Shown here in pieces: positions 1-12,029 of a DNA stretch of 64,000 nt; within the stretch, counting starts at the first letter, position 1; each line of letters starts with the position of its first letter. Source of the stretch: Schistocephalus solidus. Its lineage: Eukaryota; Platyhelminthes; Cestoda; Diphyllobothriidea; Diphyllobothriidae. The position numbers were made by a program, and so were the translations under genes. The notes under the pieces were generated by a model. It saw only the letters and a list, made by a program, of their open reading frames with translations. It was not told where the DNA came from and did no database searches. The stretch lies in assembly GCA_017591395.1 (NCBI GenBank), contig WEDG01003397.1, positions 1 through 64,000 of the forward strand, read 5' to 3'.

Positions 1-420
1 TTTACCGATGACATTTGTGGTTTGTTCTGGTCGTCGTCCGACTGTGTTCCTGTTATCCGGTCGTTATGGGTAATCGCGTCCGAACATTGTGAGCTTTAGT
101 CACTGCCTTTTTAACTGGAATATGGCTAAGCGTATTTCGTCGAGTAATGTTATCTTGCAAGAGCTTCCTTAAGTCTGCTAGCTCATTTTCCAGTTTTTGA
201 ACTCTTAGTTAAATATAAGAACATCCAACGCAAGATTTTGCCATTACGCTTTTTGCGCGTTTTGCTTGTTTTTGGTTGTACGTATAAACTGATTGAGTGC
301 CAGTCGTGGATGTCGTAGCCAGCTCAACAGGCTTTCCTTTAAAGGAAGTTCCGTGACTGGTTCTGTTACTAGCAAACAACTGTTTTGAGTCCATAAATGT
401 TAAAACACTGCGTAAAAGTA
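1..420 (-). pseudogene. CR1-like retrotransposon ORF1 (gag-like) fragment
   Basis: Minus-strand reading frame with a short CxxC segment (KSCVGCSYI), one stop, then a leucine/charged heptad stretch (LRVQKLENELADLRKLLQD) that looks like a coiled coil. The same order, CxxC then coiled coil, occurs in ORF1 of the element at 4.27-9.15 kb (NYCGGCQTLSSKLNQLEEE), so this is read as the start of a related element whose remainder lies beyond the left edge. ORF1 proteins of this kind bind element RNA. The frame carries a stop and is probably dead. Assignment rests on the shared layout, not on strong sequence identity. Confidence 0.45.
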
Positions 421-689
421 CGTTCTCATTTGAGTGTATAACAAAAATGTCCGACTGGCTTTGGAGTATGGCGAGTATTTAATGCAATATGAGCAAAAAT
501 ATTTATACTTGTTCAAAAACGCTTTTGAAAAATACTATAAATGGTATGAAGGATATTTGGGAACGACTCAACCGTTCGGAGATGTCGAAGGTCCTGGATA
601 ACTTCAGATCTTCACGAGGTTGTACACGTTTGGTTCCCTGAGTGGTTGTCAGTTTTTATTGGTGCAGAGCCTGCGCAGACAACTTATAA
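421..689. other. Unassigned AT-rich spacer
   Basis: No coding frame or clear repeat seen. It lies between a 5' ORF1 fragment and the 3' end of another minus-strand element, so it may be retrotransposon UTR. Confidence 0.3.
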
Positions 690-1035
690 ATTCAGTATAA
701 TTCAGTATTTAAAAGGGAGATACTCACAGCCTTTGAAAACCCTATTTACAGATAGACGCTAGCAAAACAAGCAAATGTTACATTGCGATAGTCGTTTTAG
801 CATATCGATCGTTGCTGTCGACTCAATATATGTCCATTAAGTAAAAATGCATCAACTCTTCTTTTAAACATTTCAACGCTTTCAGCCTGAACAACCGAAG
901 CTGGCAGTTTGTTCCACTCTTCAATCACCCGGTGGGAAAAGAAGTTGGCCCGCACTTCAAGTTTGGCGTGTTTTCTTTTCAGTTTGTATTGGTGTCCTCG
1001 GAGACTTGTCATGTTTGCCAATTAAAAAGACTGAA
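690..1035 (-). mobile_element. CR1-like non-LTR element, 3' terminal fragment
   Basis: The minus-strand frame encodes the typical last ~70 residues of CR1-like ORF2, including FFSHRVIEEWNKLPASVV followed by ESVEMFKRRVDAFL. Equivalent C termini are seen in the elements at 1.2-2.6 kb and 8.4-8.9 kb. On the plus strand the far end shows two copies of a ttcagtata-like unit, consistent with the short-repeat 3' tail of this clade. The 5' side stops abruptly where the next element's tail begins, so this copy is 5' truncated. Confidence 0.7.
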
Positions 1036-1039
1036 TAAG

Positions 1040-2620
1040 ATAAGTCACTTTAAGTCACTTTATTGAGGGAAGTAGGCTTTACTCCCTTTAGCGCCCTATT
1101 CAATTGCAAAAATGTCAATAGTACAAATGTTATCAGTGATAAATCTGACAAATGAAAATGTAGGGTCATCGATATGTGTGGGCCAAGCGCAACCTGCCAC
1201 TGTTTACTCAATCTTCATTATATTGACAATAGTTTCTCAGAAAATGACTATCCAGTTGGAATTTAAATGTGTCAACGGTTTCTGAAAGGACCACCTCGTC
1301 AGGGAGTCCATTCCATGCTCCAACGACCCTCTGCGAAAAGGCGTTTCGACGGTCTTCCGTGTGGAAAAACGTCCTCTGCAGATTCAAAGGGATGACCACG
1401 CAGATGTTCCGTCACAGCCAATTCGAAGAAGTCAGCAAATTCTAGGGCACAGTTGCGGCTTCTGACAATCCGGTAGGTTTGGATGAGGTCCCCGCATAGT
1501 TGCTTTTAATTTAGAGGGTACAAATCAAATTCAACCAGTCTGGCTTCGTAAGGCAGATGACTAAGATTCTTGACCATCTTCGTAGCCCTCGCCTGCACTC
1601 GTTCCAGCTATAGATAATCCTTCTTAAACCACGGACGCCAGGCCCTGATGGCATATTCCAAGTGAGATCGAACAAATATCCCGTAGGTTTTTCGGAAGAA
1701 TTCCTTATCAATCTGCACAAATCCAGGTCTGAGCGCAAATAAGACCTGTGTAGCGCGTTTAGCTGCCTTGAAACACTGTGAAGATGGTTTAAGTGAGGAG
1801 TTTATTAGAACACCGAGGTCCTTCTGTTCCCCAACAATTGAAAAGGGGCTGCTGATTGAGAATGTATTGGTAGGAATAATCCTCCTCACTGGTCCTTCTG
1901 GTACGCAGTCTTAGGACCACACACTTCTTAACGTTAAAATTTAACAGCCAACGAGCAGACCAGTTGGTAAGATGGTTGAGATCCTCTTGAAGTGCGTGCC
2001 TATAGAAATTAGATCTGATGACCCTCCACAATTTAAAATCATCTGCAAACATGATGGCGCTGCGTTCCAGGTCGTCGACACAGTCGTTGATGCACACTAA
2101 GAAGAGTGACGGCCCTAATACCGAACCTTGGGGGACACCACTTAGAACCGGAGTATGTGTTGACTTCGAGGTATCGACGCACACAGTTTGCAATCTATCT
2201 GTAAGAAAGTCTGCGATCCATGTCAGCAGCATTCCTCTTATGCCGATTTCAGATAATTTGTAGATGAGACGTTTGTGTGGGACACTGTCAAATACCTTCT
2301 TGAAATCAGTGTATATGACTTTAACCCTACAATTTTCGTCCAGCGCACGAGTCCACTGCTCTGTGGAGAGTAATAAACTAGAAAGACAGGAGCGATTCTG
2401 TCTGTAGCCATGCTGGAGATCTGAGAGCAATTGATTTTCCTCAAGGAACTTCATGGTTGCCTTCTTGATTATTGATTCCATTATTTTACAGCAAATGGAG
2501 GTTAGGCTGACAGGCTGATAATTTTTGACATAAGTTCGAGCACCACTCTTGTATATGGGGTATATATTTGCTGCCTTCCATTCGGAAATCAGTTTTTTCA
2601 CAACAGCTGGCCTCTTCCTT
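1040..2620 (-). mobile_element. CR1-like non-LTR element: reverse transcriptase and 3' end
   Basis: Read on the minus strand from high to low coordinates. The frame entered near 2600 has the RT fingers and palm: YQPVSLTSICCKIMESII, YTDFKKVFDSVPHKRLIYKL, SGVPQGSVLGPSLFLV, and an active-site box MFADDFKLW (FADD, the non-LTR form of YxDD). A shift to a second frame at about 1900 gives the connection region (EQKDLGVLINSSLKPSSQCF, YGIFVRSHLEYAIRAWRPW). The C terminus follows at 1208-1399 (NAFSQRVVGAWNGLPDEVV). The end has two copies of an aagtcacttt unit as a tail. Endonuclease and ORF1 are absent, so the copy is 5' truncated near 2620 and frame-broken. Confidence 0.85.
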
Positions 2621-2624
2621 ATCC

Positions 2625-4264
2625 GACATCCTTAGTATCGCCATTATTAATGCGAGGTCGATAGTACATAAAATACCACTACTTAGGACATTCGTTGAAG
2701 CCTATAATCCCGATATAGTTTTGTTTAACGGGAACATGGGTAAATGAATTAACATCGAACGCTTCGCTATTTGTCCCAAACTACAATTTCTATTGACAAA
2801 ACCGCATAAATAAAGTAGGTGGTGGCTGTATGATAAACATCAAAACAACCATTGAACAAAGTGGTTTCGATGTTTCACATGACACATTCCCTGGTGAAGC
2901 ATGCTTTGCCACAGTAAAATCCCTGTCGCACAAAAATATACTTATCGAATGTCTCTACACTCCTCCAGAATGTAGTAATGAGGACACTGACCTAACCAAT
3001 CTAATAGACACCATATCAGATATTCAAATTGAATATAAAATAATTGCAGGCGATCTAAACCGTCCTGAAATAAACTGGGCTAAACAATCAGCTCCCACCA
3101 GACATGATGAACTGCTATCATCAATTGTGTTCCATAACTGGACACAAATAATCAATAAACCAACCGGAGGGAACAATATACTAGACATTATTCTCAAAAA
3201 TGATATCTGGCCCCCACATACGCATAAGGCAATAATAACAATGCTCCCTCTCAACATAAAAGAAATATCAGATTCTAATTACATTTACATAAATCCAAAA
3301 AAACTCGACATTGACTATATGAACAGCTATGTAAGGTCACTAGACTGGAGTTCATATCTTCTAACGACATCCGTGACGGAAGCTGTTAAACTTTTATACT
3401 CTTCCCTATTTATAATTCCAGATACAGTAATAGATGAGAGATTACCGTATAAGTCAAAAATTCCTAATTTCCTTATCAAGAGACTAAAAAAACTAAAAAA
3501 ACTTCATGATCCCTGAATTAGTTATTTATCCACACTCAAACGAATTACAGAAACGCTGGGCCATAGATTCCTCCGAAAAAACCGCCCAGATCTTTTGGAA
3601 ACAAATGCACTCTAATCGAAAACCAGGTCCCCAACTAATGATTGATGACGCAGGACAAGTAATAACGAATGATAAACAAATAGCAAATTTATTCAATAAG
3701 TACTTCTGAGCCAACTTTTCAGTTGAGGAGGAACCGATACCCCAACCAACAGATATGACAGAATTTACCCTCAATTAGATCTGTTTTACCGAAGAAACCG
3801 TCAAAAAGGCTATCAGACAACTGTCTAATTCCACCTCTTATGGAACGGATATAATCCCACCTTGCATACTGAAACATATGATATATGCTCCAATACTGCT
3901 GTCTAGTCTATTCTCCTTACTCCAATCGAATGGAATGTATCCCGAAAACTGGAAATACACTAGCATTTCACCAATCTTTAAAAACGGGATCTGATCTGAT
4001 ACACAAAGCTATCTTGGTGTTCACCGAACAGCAGTAATAGCAAATCCTCGAAAAAATAATTTCTAACCAAATGCTAAATTATCTACCAAACGCTTACCTC
4101 ATACCTTGCTCTCAACACGCTTTCTTACCTAAAACTTCATGTCAGTCCTGCCATCTCACCTTCCTTGAATTCGTTTCAAGAAACAGCGATGACGGAAACA
4201 TGGTAGCTACGATATACTTTGACCTAAAAAAATGCGTTCGATAAAGTCCCCCATCAAAGGCGCG
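2625..4264 (+). mobile_element. Second CR1/Jockey-type element, 5' half (endonuclease to mid-RT)
   Basis: Begins with an endonuclease N terminus (INARSIVHKIPLLRTFVEAY) and continues through 2830-3516 with the APE-type endonuclease hallmarks IIAGDLNRPEINW and NILDIIL. A linker frame follows at 3506-3709. RT begins near 3930 (ENWKYTSISPIFKNG) and reaches the palm (VATIYFDLKK, then frameshifted AFDKVPHQ). There the reading is cut and resumes at 9151, after an inserted element. Several stops and frameshifts are present. It is AT-richer than its neighbours and clearly a different lineage from the inserted copy. Confidence 0.8.
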
Positions 4265-4748
4265 CGCTTCGAATTTAGGTTCAAATTTCTGACCTCTAAG
4301 GAATTAATTTTCTTCAAGAATTGTGGCCTGCTGTCCACTCGATTAGCTTTCCGGTACCAGAAACTGGATTCCACTAAACGATAACTTCGTCCTCACAACT
4401 TTTCAACGGATTTCACAGAACGCGGACTTCCATCGAGTCGGCTCACCCTCGTGTCGACTGTTTGAGAACCATGACAAGCAACTTCTTCAAAGGCTGAGTT
4501 ACTCTTCTAAAATTATTCGTTGAATGCATCATATTTCGAACATACTTGATAAAGATATCTCTTCCGAATTCATCTACTACTGTATTAGGACGAAAATATC
4601 CAGCCTTTAAAGTCATTATCTAATAGGAGAACGACGTAACAGGCTTTTCCCTCGAGCATAGGACGAAAATTCATATCTAACGTTTTTTTCTTGTGGATGT
4701 ATTATCTGTGTGCAAAATTGTGAAGGCTGAAATTGAAGTGCAATATGC

Positions 4749-4822
4749 TGCTCGGGGCGGGATCGAACCAGTGACCCCACTCCTACAAGACCAACGCCTA
4801 CCCGACTTCACTATCGCGGCAC
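4749..4822 (-). repeat. Degenerate tRNA-like segment
   Basis: The minus strand contains a B-box-like GGTTCGATCCC and a possible anticodon loop CTTGTAG. T-stem, anticodon stem and acceptor pairings are broken, so this is not a working tRNA. It lies just upstream of the conserved ORF1 start and may be a tRNA-derived relic in the leader. Confidence 0.3.
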
Positions 4823-4849
4823 GCTCGGAGGGGCGCTCTAAAAGCCTTA

Positions 4850-5940
4850 TAAATTGTTTACAGCCACAGTACCAGGAAAACTATTGTGGCGGTTGTCAAA
4901 CGCTGTCCTCCAAGTTAAATCAACTGGAGGAAGAAATCAGGATTATGAAGAAATTTATACAGCAGACCCTCGTTTCAGAGGATCGATTGCCAGAATCAAC
5001 GCATAGGATAACACGGAGTAGAGCACGAGGCAACCTACACAACAAATCCCCAAATATAAAAAAACGTGGTATCTAAGATAACAGTCAAGAGTAGTGACGC
5101 AGAGCCTCCAGTAACACTGAAGAATAAGAAAAAGGCGAAAGGTAAGACCACAGGGATGGGTACCAAAAATCCGAAGGGGATGATTTCAAACTCACCAGAA
5201 AAGCAATCGAAGGTACAAAATGAAATTGATTAAAATATAACAATGAACGAACTAAACGAAACACGACAGATAATGATTAACGAAAATAGTCTCCAGCCCA
5301 CGCGCGCTTCATCAGAGGCAAATATAGAGGAGCTGTTGTCCACCGAGTGGAGGACACAAAGTGGACCCACAGTGGTAATACCTCCCAAAGCCAAAGACGT
5401 TGAAGCCAGTATTGGGGAAGCCCCAACATCAGCCAGACAAATTATTCAACAGAACCCCCTGGATAGAGGTGCTGTGGACAGGTCACAGTGCATATTCGTC
5501 CATGGGATTCGTGAATCAACCAACGAAATCCCCAGGTGTAGAATAAATGATGATATCATGGCCTTGCAAGAGTGTTTAAGTGAAATAATAAGAGATGATG
5601 AAACAATTAGGGTTTTTAAACTTTTCCGACTAAATTGTAAAGATAACACAAACCTTCTAAGAAATAAATCAAGGCCTTTAAAGGTAATTTTGGAAAATAA
5701 ACTTCAGAGAGACCTTCTAATCGAGCGAACAGCAGGGGGAGTCCCCGGTCACAGAGGTATTTTTTTCAACAGGACTACTCCGTACAAGAGAGAATGAAAT
5801 GGAGGGCGCTAAAAGCGGAATTGGAGAACTTGAAAGACCAGGGAGAGAAGGGACTTTTAATAAGAAACGGAGTGATTGTTCGCATACAAAAACCCCTTCT
5901 GTGGAGGACGCCCATCATTCTGAAAAAGTCTCACGGTTGA
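4850..5940 (+). pseudogene. CR1-like ORF1 (nucleic-acid-binding gag-like protein), broken
   Basis: Three frames join into one ORF1-like protein. The first carries CGGCQ and a coiled coil (SSKLNQLEEEIRIMKKFI) followed by basic residues. The second is a lysine-rich linker that meets one stop. The third (5243-5797) is acidic to mixed and ends in a conserved-looking domain with SQCIFVHGIRES and FFNRTTPYKRERMKWRALKA; the last part again needs a frame change and stops just before 5940. ORF1 proteins of CR1 and L1 groups coat element RNA through coiled-coil and RNA-binding domains. The function here is inferred from position and layout. Confidence 0.6.
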
Positions 5941-5992
5941 GCAACTAATCCAATGCAACAATCTACACAAAATCCAGTTCTACTGCGGAAAT

Positions 5993-6837
5993 ATGCAAAG
6001 TCTCTTGAATATGGACTCATCCTGTGCGAATGTCGATCCAGCTGCCTCAATTAAAGAAGGCAGCGACATACCCGGCTTAAAACACACAAATAAACTAAAA
6101 TGTTTATATACCAATGCCCAAAGCCTACTCCCTAAATTAGACGAGCTTAAGATATACGTGTGCCAAACTTCACCAGATATCATCTCCATAACTGAAACGT
6201 GGCTGACCGCGAAGGTGGACGATCGTGAAGTTGCCATTCCAGGTTTTCAGTTATTCAGAAAGGATAGAATAGGACGTCATGGTGGGGGTGTGCTGAATTA
6301 TGTCAGATATGGCCTGCTCGCGCCAGAAAAAAAGGAAAAGCTCGCGTGCGAAACTGAAGCCATCTGGCTCACCATCAGAACGCCGGGGTCTCAAGCACTT
6401 GAGATCCTAACGGTCTACCGACCACCAAGAAACGATCCGCAGTCAGACAGTAGACTGATAGATGATGTAGAATCGTTTGCTAGTCGATCCGAAGTAATGA
6501 TTTTGGGCGACTTTAACGCTCCAAATACCGATTGGAATATGAGCTAGGCACCAGGCTCGGAATTAAACTTCGATCGCACCTCCTAGAAGCTATACACAAA
6601 CGCTTTTTAACTCAACACGTCCTGTGTCCGACCAGAATACGCGAGGGGCAACAAGCTAATTGTTTGGACCTTGTATTGACAAAGGCGCCTGACAGCGTAG
6701 ATGTTGTGAACTGTCTATCCCCGCTGGGCAAAAGTGATCACGTAGTCCTACAATGGGAATATTCACTCTTCTCTGTCTCCGATCGAAGCATCACAGTCAA
6801 AACGCAACCTATGGCGTGGAGACTTTTACCCAAATGA
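5993..6837 (+). pseudogene. CR1-like ORF2, APE-type endonuclease domain
   Basis: Endonuclease/exonuclease/phosphatase fold motifs appear in order: YTNAQSLLPKLDELKI (catalytic Asn region), DIISITETWL (catalytic Glu), GGVLNYVRYG, ILTVYRPPRND, MILGDFNAPNTDW (catalytic GDFN), NCLDLVLTKAP, and LGKSDHVVLQW (terminal SDH). One frameshift and stop falls between NTDW and the region starting at 6532. This domain nicks target DNA to prime reverse transcription. All recognisable catalytic motifs remain, so decay looks fairly recent. Confidence 0.85.
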
Positions 6838-8909
6838 AAATTGATGTGCGCCATTTTAGATTGGAATGAAACATTCACCGGGTGTATTCTCGAGGATTGG
6901 TTGCAATTTAAGGCCGTATTACAAGGACTTATCACCAACTACTGTCCTAATTCGAAAAAAAAGATCACCAACAGGCCCCAGTGGCTAACGAAAACACTGA
7001 AGAGTGAAGTAAACCGCAAGCGAAAGCTATGGCAAACTTGTCTCAGGGAAAAGACCGCCGTATCGCTGACGAAGTACAAGACGCAGAGGAACAGGTTAAA
7101 AGGCCTGGTTTATAAAGCCCGCCAAAGTTTTGAGAGTAACTTGATAAACCGTGCAGCAGAAAACCCGAAGCTCTTCTACAACTACATTAGGCAGTGCACT
7201 CGAAATAAAGACCCCATCCCTTTGTTAAAAACGGATTAAGGCGTCGAACTTTGCAAGGACGAAGAAAAGGCTGAGCATCTATCTGAGTTCTTTCAGTCGG
7301 ATCTTACGAGAGAAGCCAATCTAACCGCTGATAACTATAGTGCGGAAGAGGTCCCGACAATTGACTCAGTAGTCATAACAGAACCTATTGTTCTGCAGGA
7401 ACTACTGAAGCTGGACGAAACAAAATCGCAAGGTCCTGATGTAATACCGGCAAAGTTGTTGAAGGAGTTGGCCGTAGAGTTGGCAGAACCCTTGTGTCTA
7501 CTCTTCCAAGCCTCCCTCGCTGCAGGCAAATTGCCACCCGATTGGAAGACCGCGTGGATTTCCCCAATACGCAAAAAGTGGCAGCCGTGCTTCCGCAAAT
7601 AACTACAGGCCGGTAAGTCTCACCTCCATATGTTGCAAGATTATGGAGCGAATCATCAAACGTGAACTGATGCAGTTTCTGGAGCGGCATCATCTTCTCT
7701 CTGAAGCGCAGCACGGATTCCGCAGAGGAAGGTCCTGTTTAACTAATTTGCTCTACTGTCTGGAACGATGGACCCGAGCGGTCGATGAAGGAAATGTAGT
7801 GCAAGCAGTGTACATAGACTTCAAGAAGGCCTTTGATAGCGTGCCTCACCAACGTCTCCTATACAAACTCAACCGTATTGGGGTAAGGGGCAAGCTTTTG
7901 AAGTGGATCTAAATCTTCTTGATTGGGCGATCTCAGATTGTCCGTCTTGGCGATCAACAATCGGCGGAGGTGGCGGTTGAGAGTGGGGTTCCTCAGGGCT
8001 CCGTCCTGGGCCCCTATCCTCTTCCTTATATACATTGATGATTGCGTAAGTGGCTTGGACTGTGACACCGCCATGTTTGCTGACGATATAAAAGCTTTGG
8101 AAGGTCATCCACGACGCAGATGATGAAGAAAAATCTACAGGCGAACTTGCATCGACTCGAGGAATGGTTGCACAACTGGCTCCTCCCATTCAATGCTACC
8201 AAGTGCAATATTCTGCGATTTGGCAGAACCAGCTCAGGGCACCAGAAGATTTACTATCTGGACGACACACCGCTACCAGAGGTAGAGGCGCAGAAAGATC
8301 TAGGAGTATGGATCACGCCCACACTGAAGCCATCGTTCCATTGCTCAAAAAGTAGCAAAAATCTGCCATGTCAAACTTGTATCTAATTAAGCGAGCGTTT
8401 GCAAAGTTCGACAAAGAGTGCTTTTTATAAGGTCTTCGGGATGTTCGTGCGACCACAATTGGAATTTGCCATACAAGCCTGGAGACCGTGGTCTGTCAAA
8501 GACCACAACACCCTTGAGAAGGTCCAAAAGACGTGCAACCAAGCTTGTTCAAGGTCAAAGCTGCCTGCCTTACGAGACACGATTGTCTAATCTTGATCTG
8601 TTTCCTCTGGACTATAGACAGCTACGCGGCGACTTAATACAAGCCTTTCGAATGCTGCGGCTTCAGGATTGTTGCCTTGCATCTGGCGACTTCTTTGAGC
8701 TGGCCACTACCACTACTTTGCGAGGGCATCCCATTAAACTACGAGTGACATGTGCAAGACTCGACACAAGAAGGTTCTTCTTCTTCAACAGAGTGATTAA
8801 GGCCTGGAATGCTCTGTCGGCCGACATAATCATGTCCCCATCCGTTGACACTTTTAAGCGGAAGTTTGACCAGTACAGCCATAAGTACCACCACGACATC
8901 CGAACCTAA
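6838..8909 (+). pseudogene. CR1-like ORF2, reverse transcriptase and C-terminal domain
   Basis: A linker (NRLKGLVYKARQSFESNLIN, KLFYNYIRQCTRNKDPIPLL) leads to the RT core: QGPDVIPAKLLKELAVEL, YRPVSLTSICCKIMERIIKR, LSEAQHGFRRGRSCLTNLLY, VYIDFKKAFDSVPHQRLLY, a frame-broken VPQGSVLGP, DTAMFADDIKAL (FADD active site), and LLPFNATKCNILRFG. The tail has FGMFVRPQLEFAIQAWRPW and the conserved FFFFNRVIKAWNALSADII near the end. At least five frame changes interrupt it. RT and endonuclease belong to one ORF2 polyprotein. Confidence 0.85.
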
Positions 8910-9150
8910 CACATTTCCTGAAACGTATTCCCATCCACAATTTTCGCGTCATATAACATACTACTCCCTATTTTTGCGTAACATTATTTTATAATTGTTT
9001 GTCCGATGCCCTGCAGTGTGTCCGTGAGATAACCCTTTGTCCAACGTCCATTATATGTCAGCCTTTTTAATTTATAGTGTCACTGACATCAACAGGGAGC
9101 TCAAAGGCTTCGCCTATATTTCCCTTAATAAAACTGAACTGAACTGAACT
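8910..9150 (+). repeat. CR1-like 3' UTR and terminal short-repeat tail
   Basis: Non-coding after the ORF2 stop. The segment near 9098-9125 (agctcaaaggcttcgcc then cccttaataaaact) has a counterpart in the 3' UTR at 1045-1095 in reverse orientation. The end is three to four copies of a five-base ctgaa/actga unit. CR1 elements end in such short direct repeats rather than poly(A). Confidence 0.7.
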
Positions 9151-10175
9151 AATAAGTCATGGGATTCGGTCTCCTCTTCTCGACTTTCTAAAATCTTACC
9201 TTCAAAACCGATATCAGGTAGTACAAATTCGAAACGTGGTCTCAGAACCATCTACTTTTGGTAGTGGAGTACTTCAGGGGACTATACTAGGTCCCCTCCT
9301 ATTTCCTATATAAATTCACAACTTATCCTCTATATAAACGTCAGCTAAAACATTGTTATATGTGGACGACTTACAACTTGCATATGCATTTAACAAGCAT
9401 AGAGTACCCAGTATGCATAGAACGATTGAAAATGATCTTAAAAAACTAAGCGAATGGAGTACTCTATGGCAAATGCCATTCTCTCCAAGTAAATGTCATC
9501 TCCTGATTTTTGGTGCACAAAAACTTCCACCCATAATTTTCAATAATCACGAAATAACCGAGACAACATCAATAAAAGACTTAGGTCTCAGCTATACAAA
9601 TGCTCTTTATTTATCTCCCCACGTTAAACAAATATCACCAAAAGCCACTAGAATATGCGGATTCATTTGTAAAAGTTTCTCCTCACCTGCCCTAAAGACA
9701 CGACTATATAAAATGTACGTTTTACCTCTCCTGGATTACTGCTCATATTTCTTTGGCATAATGCCATCAAATGGCCGAAATAAAATAGAAACCATACAAA
9801 GATGCTTTACCAGATCATTATCCAAATGTGATAGAATTCAAGGCTCATAAATGGAACTGTAAAATAAATATAGTCTTCAACCCGTCTGGATCCGAAGACT
9901 CAAAAATGGTCTCACTTTTTCTATTCAAAATCACACACGACCAAGATATTCTCAGAATGAATATACTAACAACTCAAAATGGCCCCCGAGACACTAGAAA
10001 TTAAGAAAATATTATAAAAATTCCTAAATTCAAAAAAAGGCCCAAAGATCCAAATTCTATTCCATAAAAATACGGGACAATATGGAATGCCTTACCAAGT
10101 TCTATCAGAAATAGTCAAACCCTACTAGAATTTAAAAATATAAAAATCAAACAAAAATCTGTTAAATAATACCAC
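9151..10175 (+). mobile_element. Second CR1/Jockey-type element, 3' half (RT palm to C terminus)
   Basis: Resumes the RT cut at about 4264: GIRSPLLDFLKSYLQNRYQV, GVLQGTILGPLLF, LLYVDDLQLAYAF (YVDD active site), MPFSPSKCHLLIFG, TSIKDLGLSYTNALYLSPHV, MYVLPLLDYCSYFFG. The C-terminal region continues with further stops to about 10.17 kb. One stop precedes the YVDD frame. Together with 2625-4264 it reconstitutes one RT reading order, which is direct evidence for the nested insertion. Confidence 0.8.
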
Positions 10176-11294
10176 ACATCAATTTTTTGAATAAGATAGG
10201 ACATATTTTTAACTCAGTTCTTCAACATAGAATTCGGGCCGAAAGGGCTCTGATAACGCCAACTTCGGGATTAACGCGTTTTACAACGTGGCAGTTACTA
10301 TCGGTTAAAGCTTCTTCAATTCTGAGTCCTCTTGTTGAGCTGCCGTATGTGCATCTAGAAGTCAAGCAAATCCAAACGTATATTGCGGCGATAGCCATTT
10401 CAGGCCAGAAGCTCCCAGGAGTAGCTAATTGACGTCCTTTTATGAACATCTTACGACGACCTGCAATGCACATAGAGATCAAGAATTTAATCATATGGTT
10501 ATGTGGTACACCATCTGGTTATGGGCAAGCTATAGCTGGTGGTTAGTGACCTACAAGACTCATAAATACCTATCCTATGGCTATGCGCAAGGGCTCTCAA
10601 TTTAATCATTTATATACCCATTATCTAAAAAGCAGCTTTTTTCAATTTTTAATACTTATTAAAAAATTTATGATAATTTTACATTTTTAAATGTTTTTGG
10701 ATAGCGTCTTTATTTTTTTATATAATTTTATGATTGTAAAACAATTTGCTTATAAACTAACCTGCGAAACTTATGATATTTTTATCTCAGTCTATTAGTA
10801 GTATATTTATTCTGGTTTTAACATCATTAATGCTCTACGTAATTCGAATGCGCAACGAGCCGCACGCCTAGGTTTTGATATAGCTTTATGAAACGAATGG
10901 TACTAGCCGTTTCATACAGCTAGATAAAACATAATTAAACACTGTTATATAATACAAATATCAAGATTGTATGACTGCATTGAAAGTTTCTTACCGTTGA
11001 ACTCTTCCTGCTCCTAATCTTTTTCACCTTTTTTAGCAACCAGTCAACTAAATCTAATTAGTCGGCAGACCCTGTAGCGGCCGAAGACTTCGAGGTTTGC
11101 ACACACACGGGCGAGTAATGCACCTGTAGTCGTTATTAGACGAGGCGCAGATTGAACACGGTCTCTAAGCACCATGCCAAGCACTTAAACGCAACAGTCA
11201 TTAGAAGGAACGGCAGAAATGTTGGAAATAGTTTCTACTACTAAGAAGGATATAAATGTATGACTGGCACAATAGAAAATAAAGAAGGGAGGGT
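10176..11294. other. Unassigned region
   Basis: A short pair of overlapping frames at about 10187-10494 (plus strand includes ELPYVHLEVKQIQTYIAAIA) matches no family I recognise. The rest to 11.29 kb is AT-rich with no frame or repeat I can support. Confidence 0.3.
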
Positions 11295-11535
11295 TACATG
11301 ATGCGATATCCCTTTTGGAGGGGGGAATTACGTCATGTCTGTTGGATAACCGGTGAGGAGTGCAACGCTGTGGGCAACTGCAGGGTCGGGACGAGGGGAT
11401 GCTGACATTGAACGCGGGGTAGCGATACGATGAGCGGCGACGGTACTCGTGGGGATGGGGTCAGCTTTCGAGAGTGGAAGGGGGCACCGGCATCTTCACC
11501 GACATTCCATCACTACATCCCCATCCGGGATCCGC
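11295..11535 (+). repeat. Dispersed repeat R-A, copy 1
   Basis: GC-richer block with recognisable pieces in order (gagtgcaacgctgtgggcaa, tgctgacattgaacg, ggtcagctttcgagagtgga). The reverse complement of 18765-18975 carries the same pieces in the same order (gagtgcagggctgtgggcaa, ttgctgacattgagcg, ggtcagcgtgtaagagtgga). Family unknown. Too short for a protein-coding element; it may be a non-autonomous transposon. Confidence 0.6.
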
Positions 11536-11759
11536 GCGAAAAGTGCTACTTGTCCATTCAAACAATTCTGTCGGAACTGTGGTTCGTTACAACCCCACAC
11601 TGGAATCGACTGCGCTCGCATCTGATTGGAAGTACTTATCCCTTCGAATCGACCGCAGACGTTTCTACTTCTGTCAAACGAATACTATCTAACGTCAATA
11701 ACGGACTAGTCTTGACTATAACCATTCTTACCTGATACATTCATCACCATTCTGTAAAA

Positions 11760-11990
11760 CTCTTTTTAATTCAAATTTTGCTATTTCTGAGCTTTGGAAA
11801 ACAAGTTTTTTTTACTTGAAACAAACTCTTCATTTCGAACACTGCTTTTTAAGCAAACAAACAAAATAAATCAAAAGTTGTTAATGAAAAGAGGAGTTTG
11901 TTTTAGGTTTTTTCTTGTGTTCTAAGGATTTGACGGCGCCCAAGCAGTGCCAAATCAATTAACCTATTTAAATGGCAGTTTCACTGATTC
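11760..11990 (+). repeat. Dispersed repeat R-A2, copy 1
   Basis: Shares caagttttttttacttgaaa...aactcttcatttcg and gaggagtttgttttagg with 19200-19350 in the same orientation. Its right part, ggcgcccaagcagtgccaa, recurs at about 37838-37860. Confidence 0.5.
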
Positions 11991-12029
11991 AAATGACGAA
12001 TTAAATATAGGCGCTAGTGGGTTGGACAG

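Larger units (their letters stand above)
4265..9150 (+). mobile_element. Near full-length CR1-like retrotransposon, nested insertion
   Basis: About 4.9 kb with the full CR1 order: 5' leader (first ~430 bases, no frame seen), ORF1, ORF2 with endonuclease and RT, 3' UTR, and a terminal run of actga/ctgaa repeats. It interrupts the RT of the flanking element: that protein reads up to DKVPHQ just before the left edge and resumes with HGIRSPLLDFLKSYL just after the right edge. Length and order match intact CR1 elements, so it is near full length, but ORF1 and ORF2 each carry several frameshifts and stops, so it should not be autonomous. The left edge is accurate to about 20 bases. Confidence 0.85.

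Noticed and set aside
2018..2263. Plus-strand frame opposite the CR1-like RT
   Set aside because: It is the antisense shadow of the RT coding strand.
4749..4822. A tRNA gene on the minus strand
   Set aside because: Only the B-box-like stretch and a loop are intact; acceptor, anticodon and T stems do not pair.
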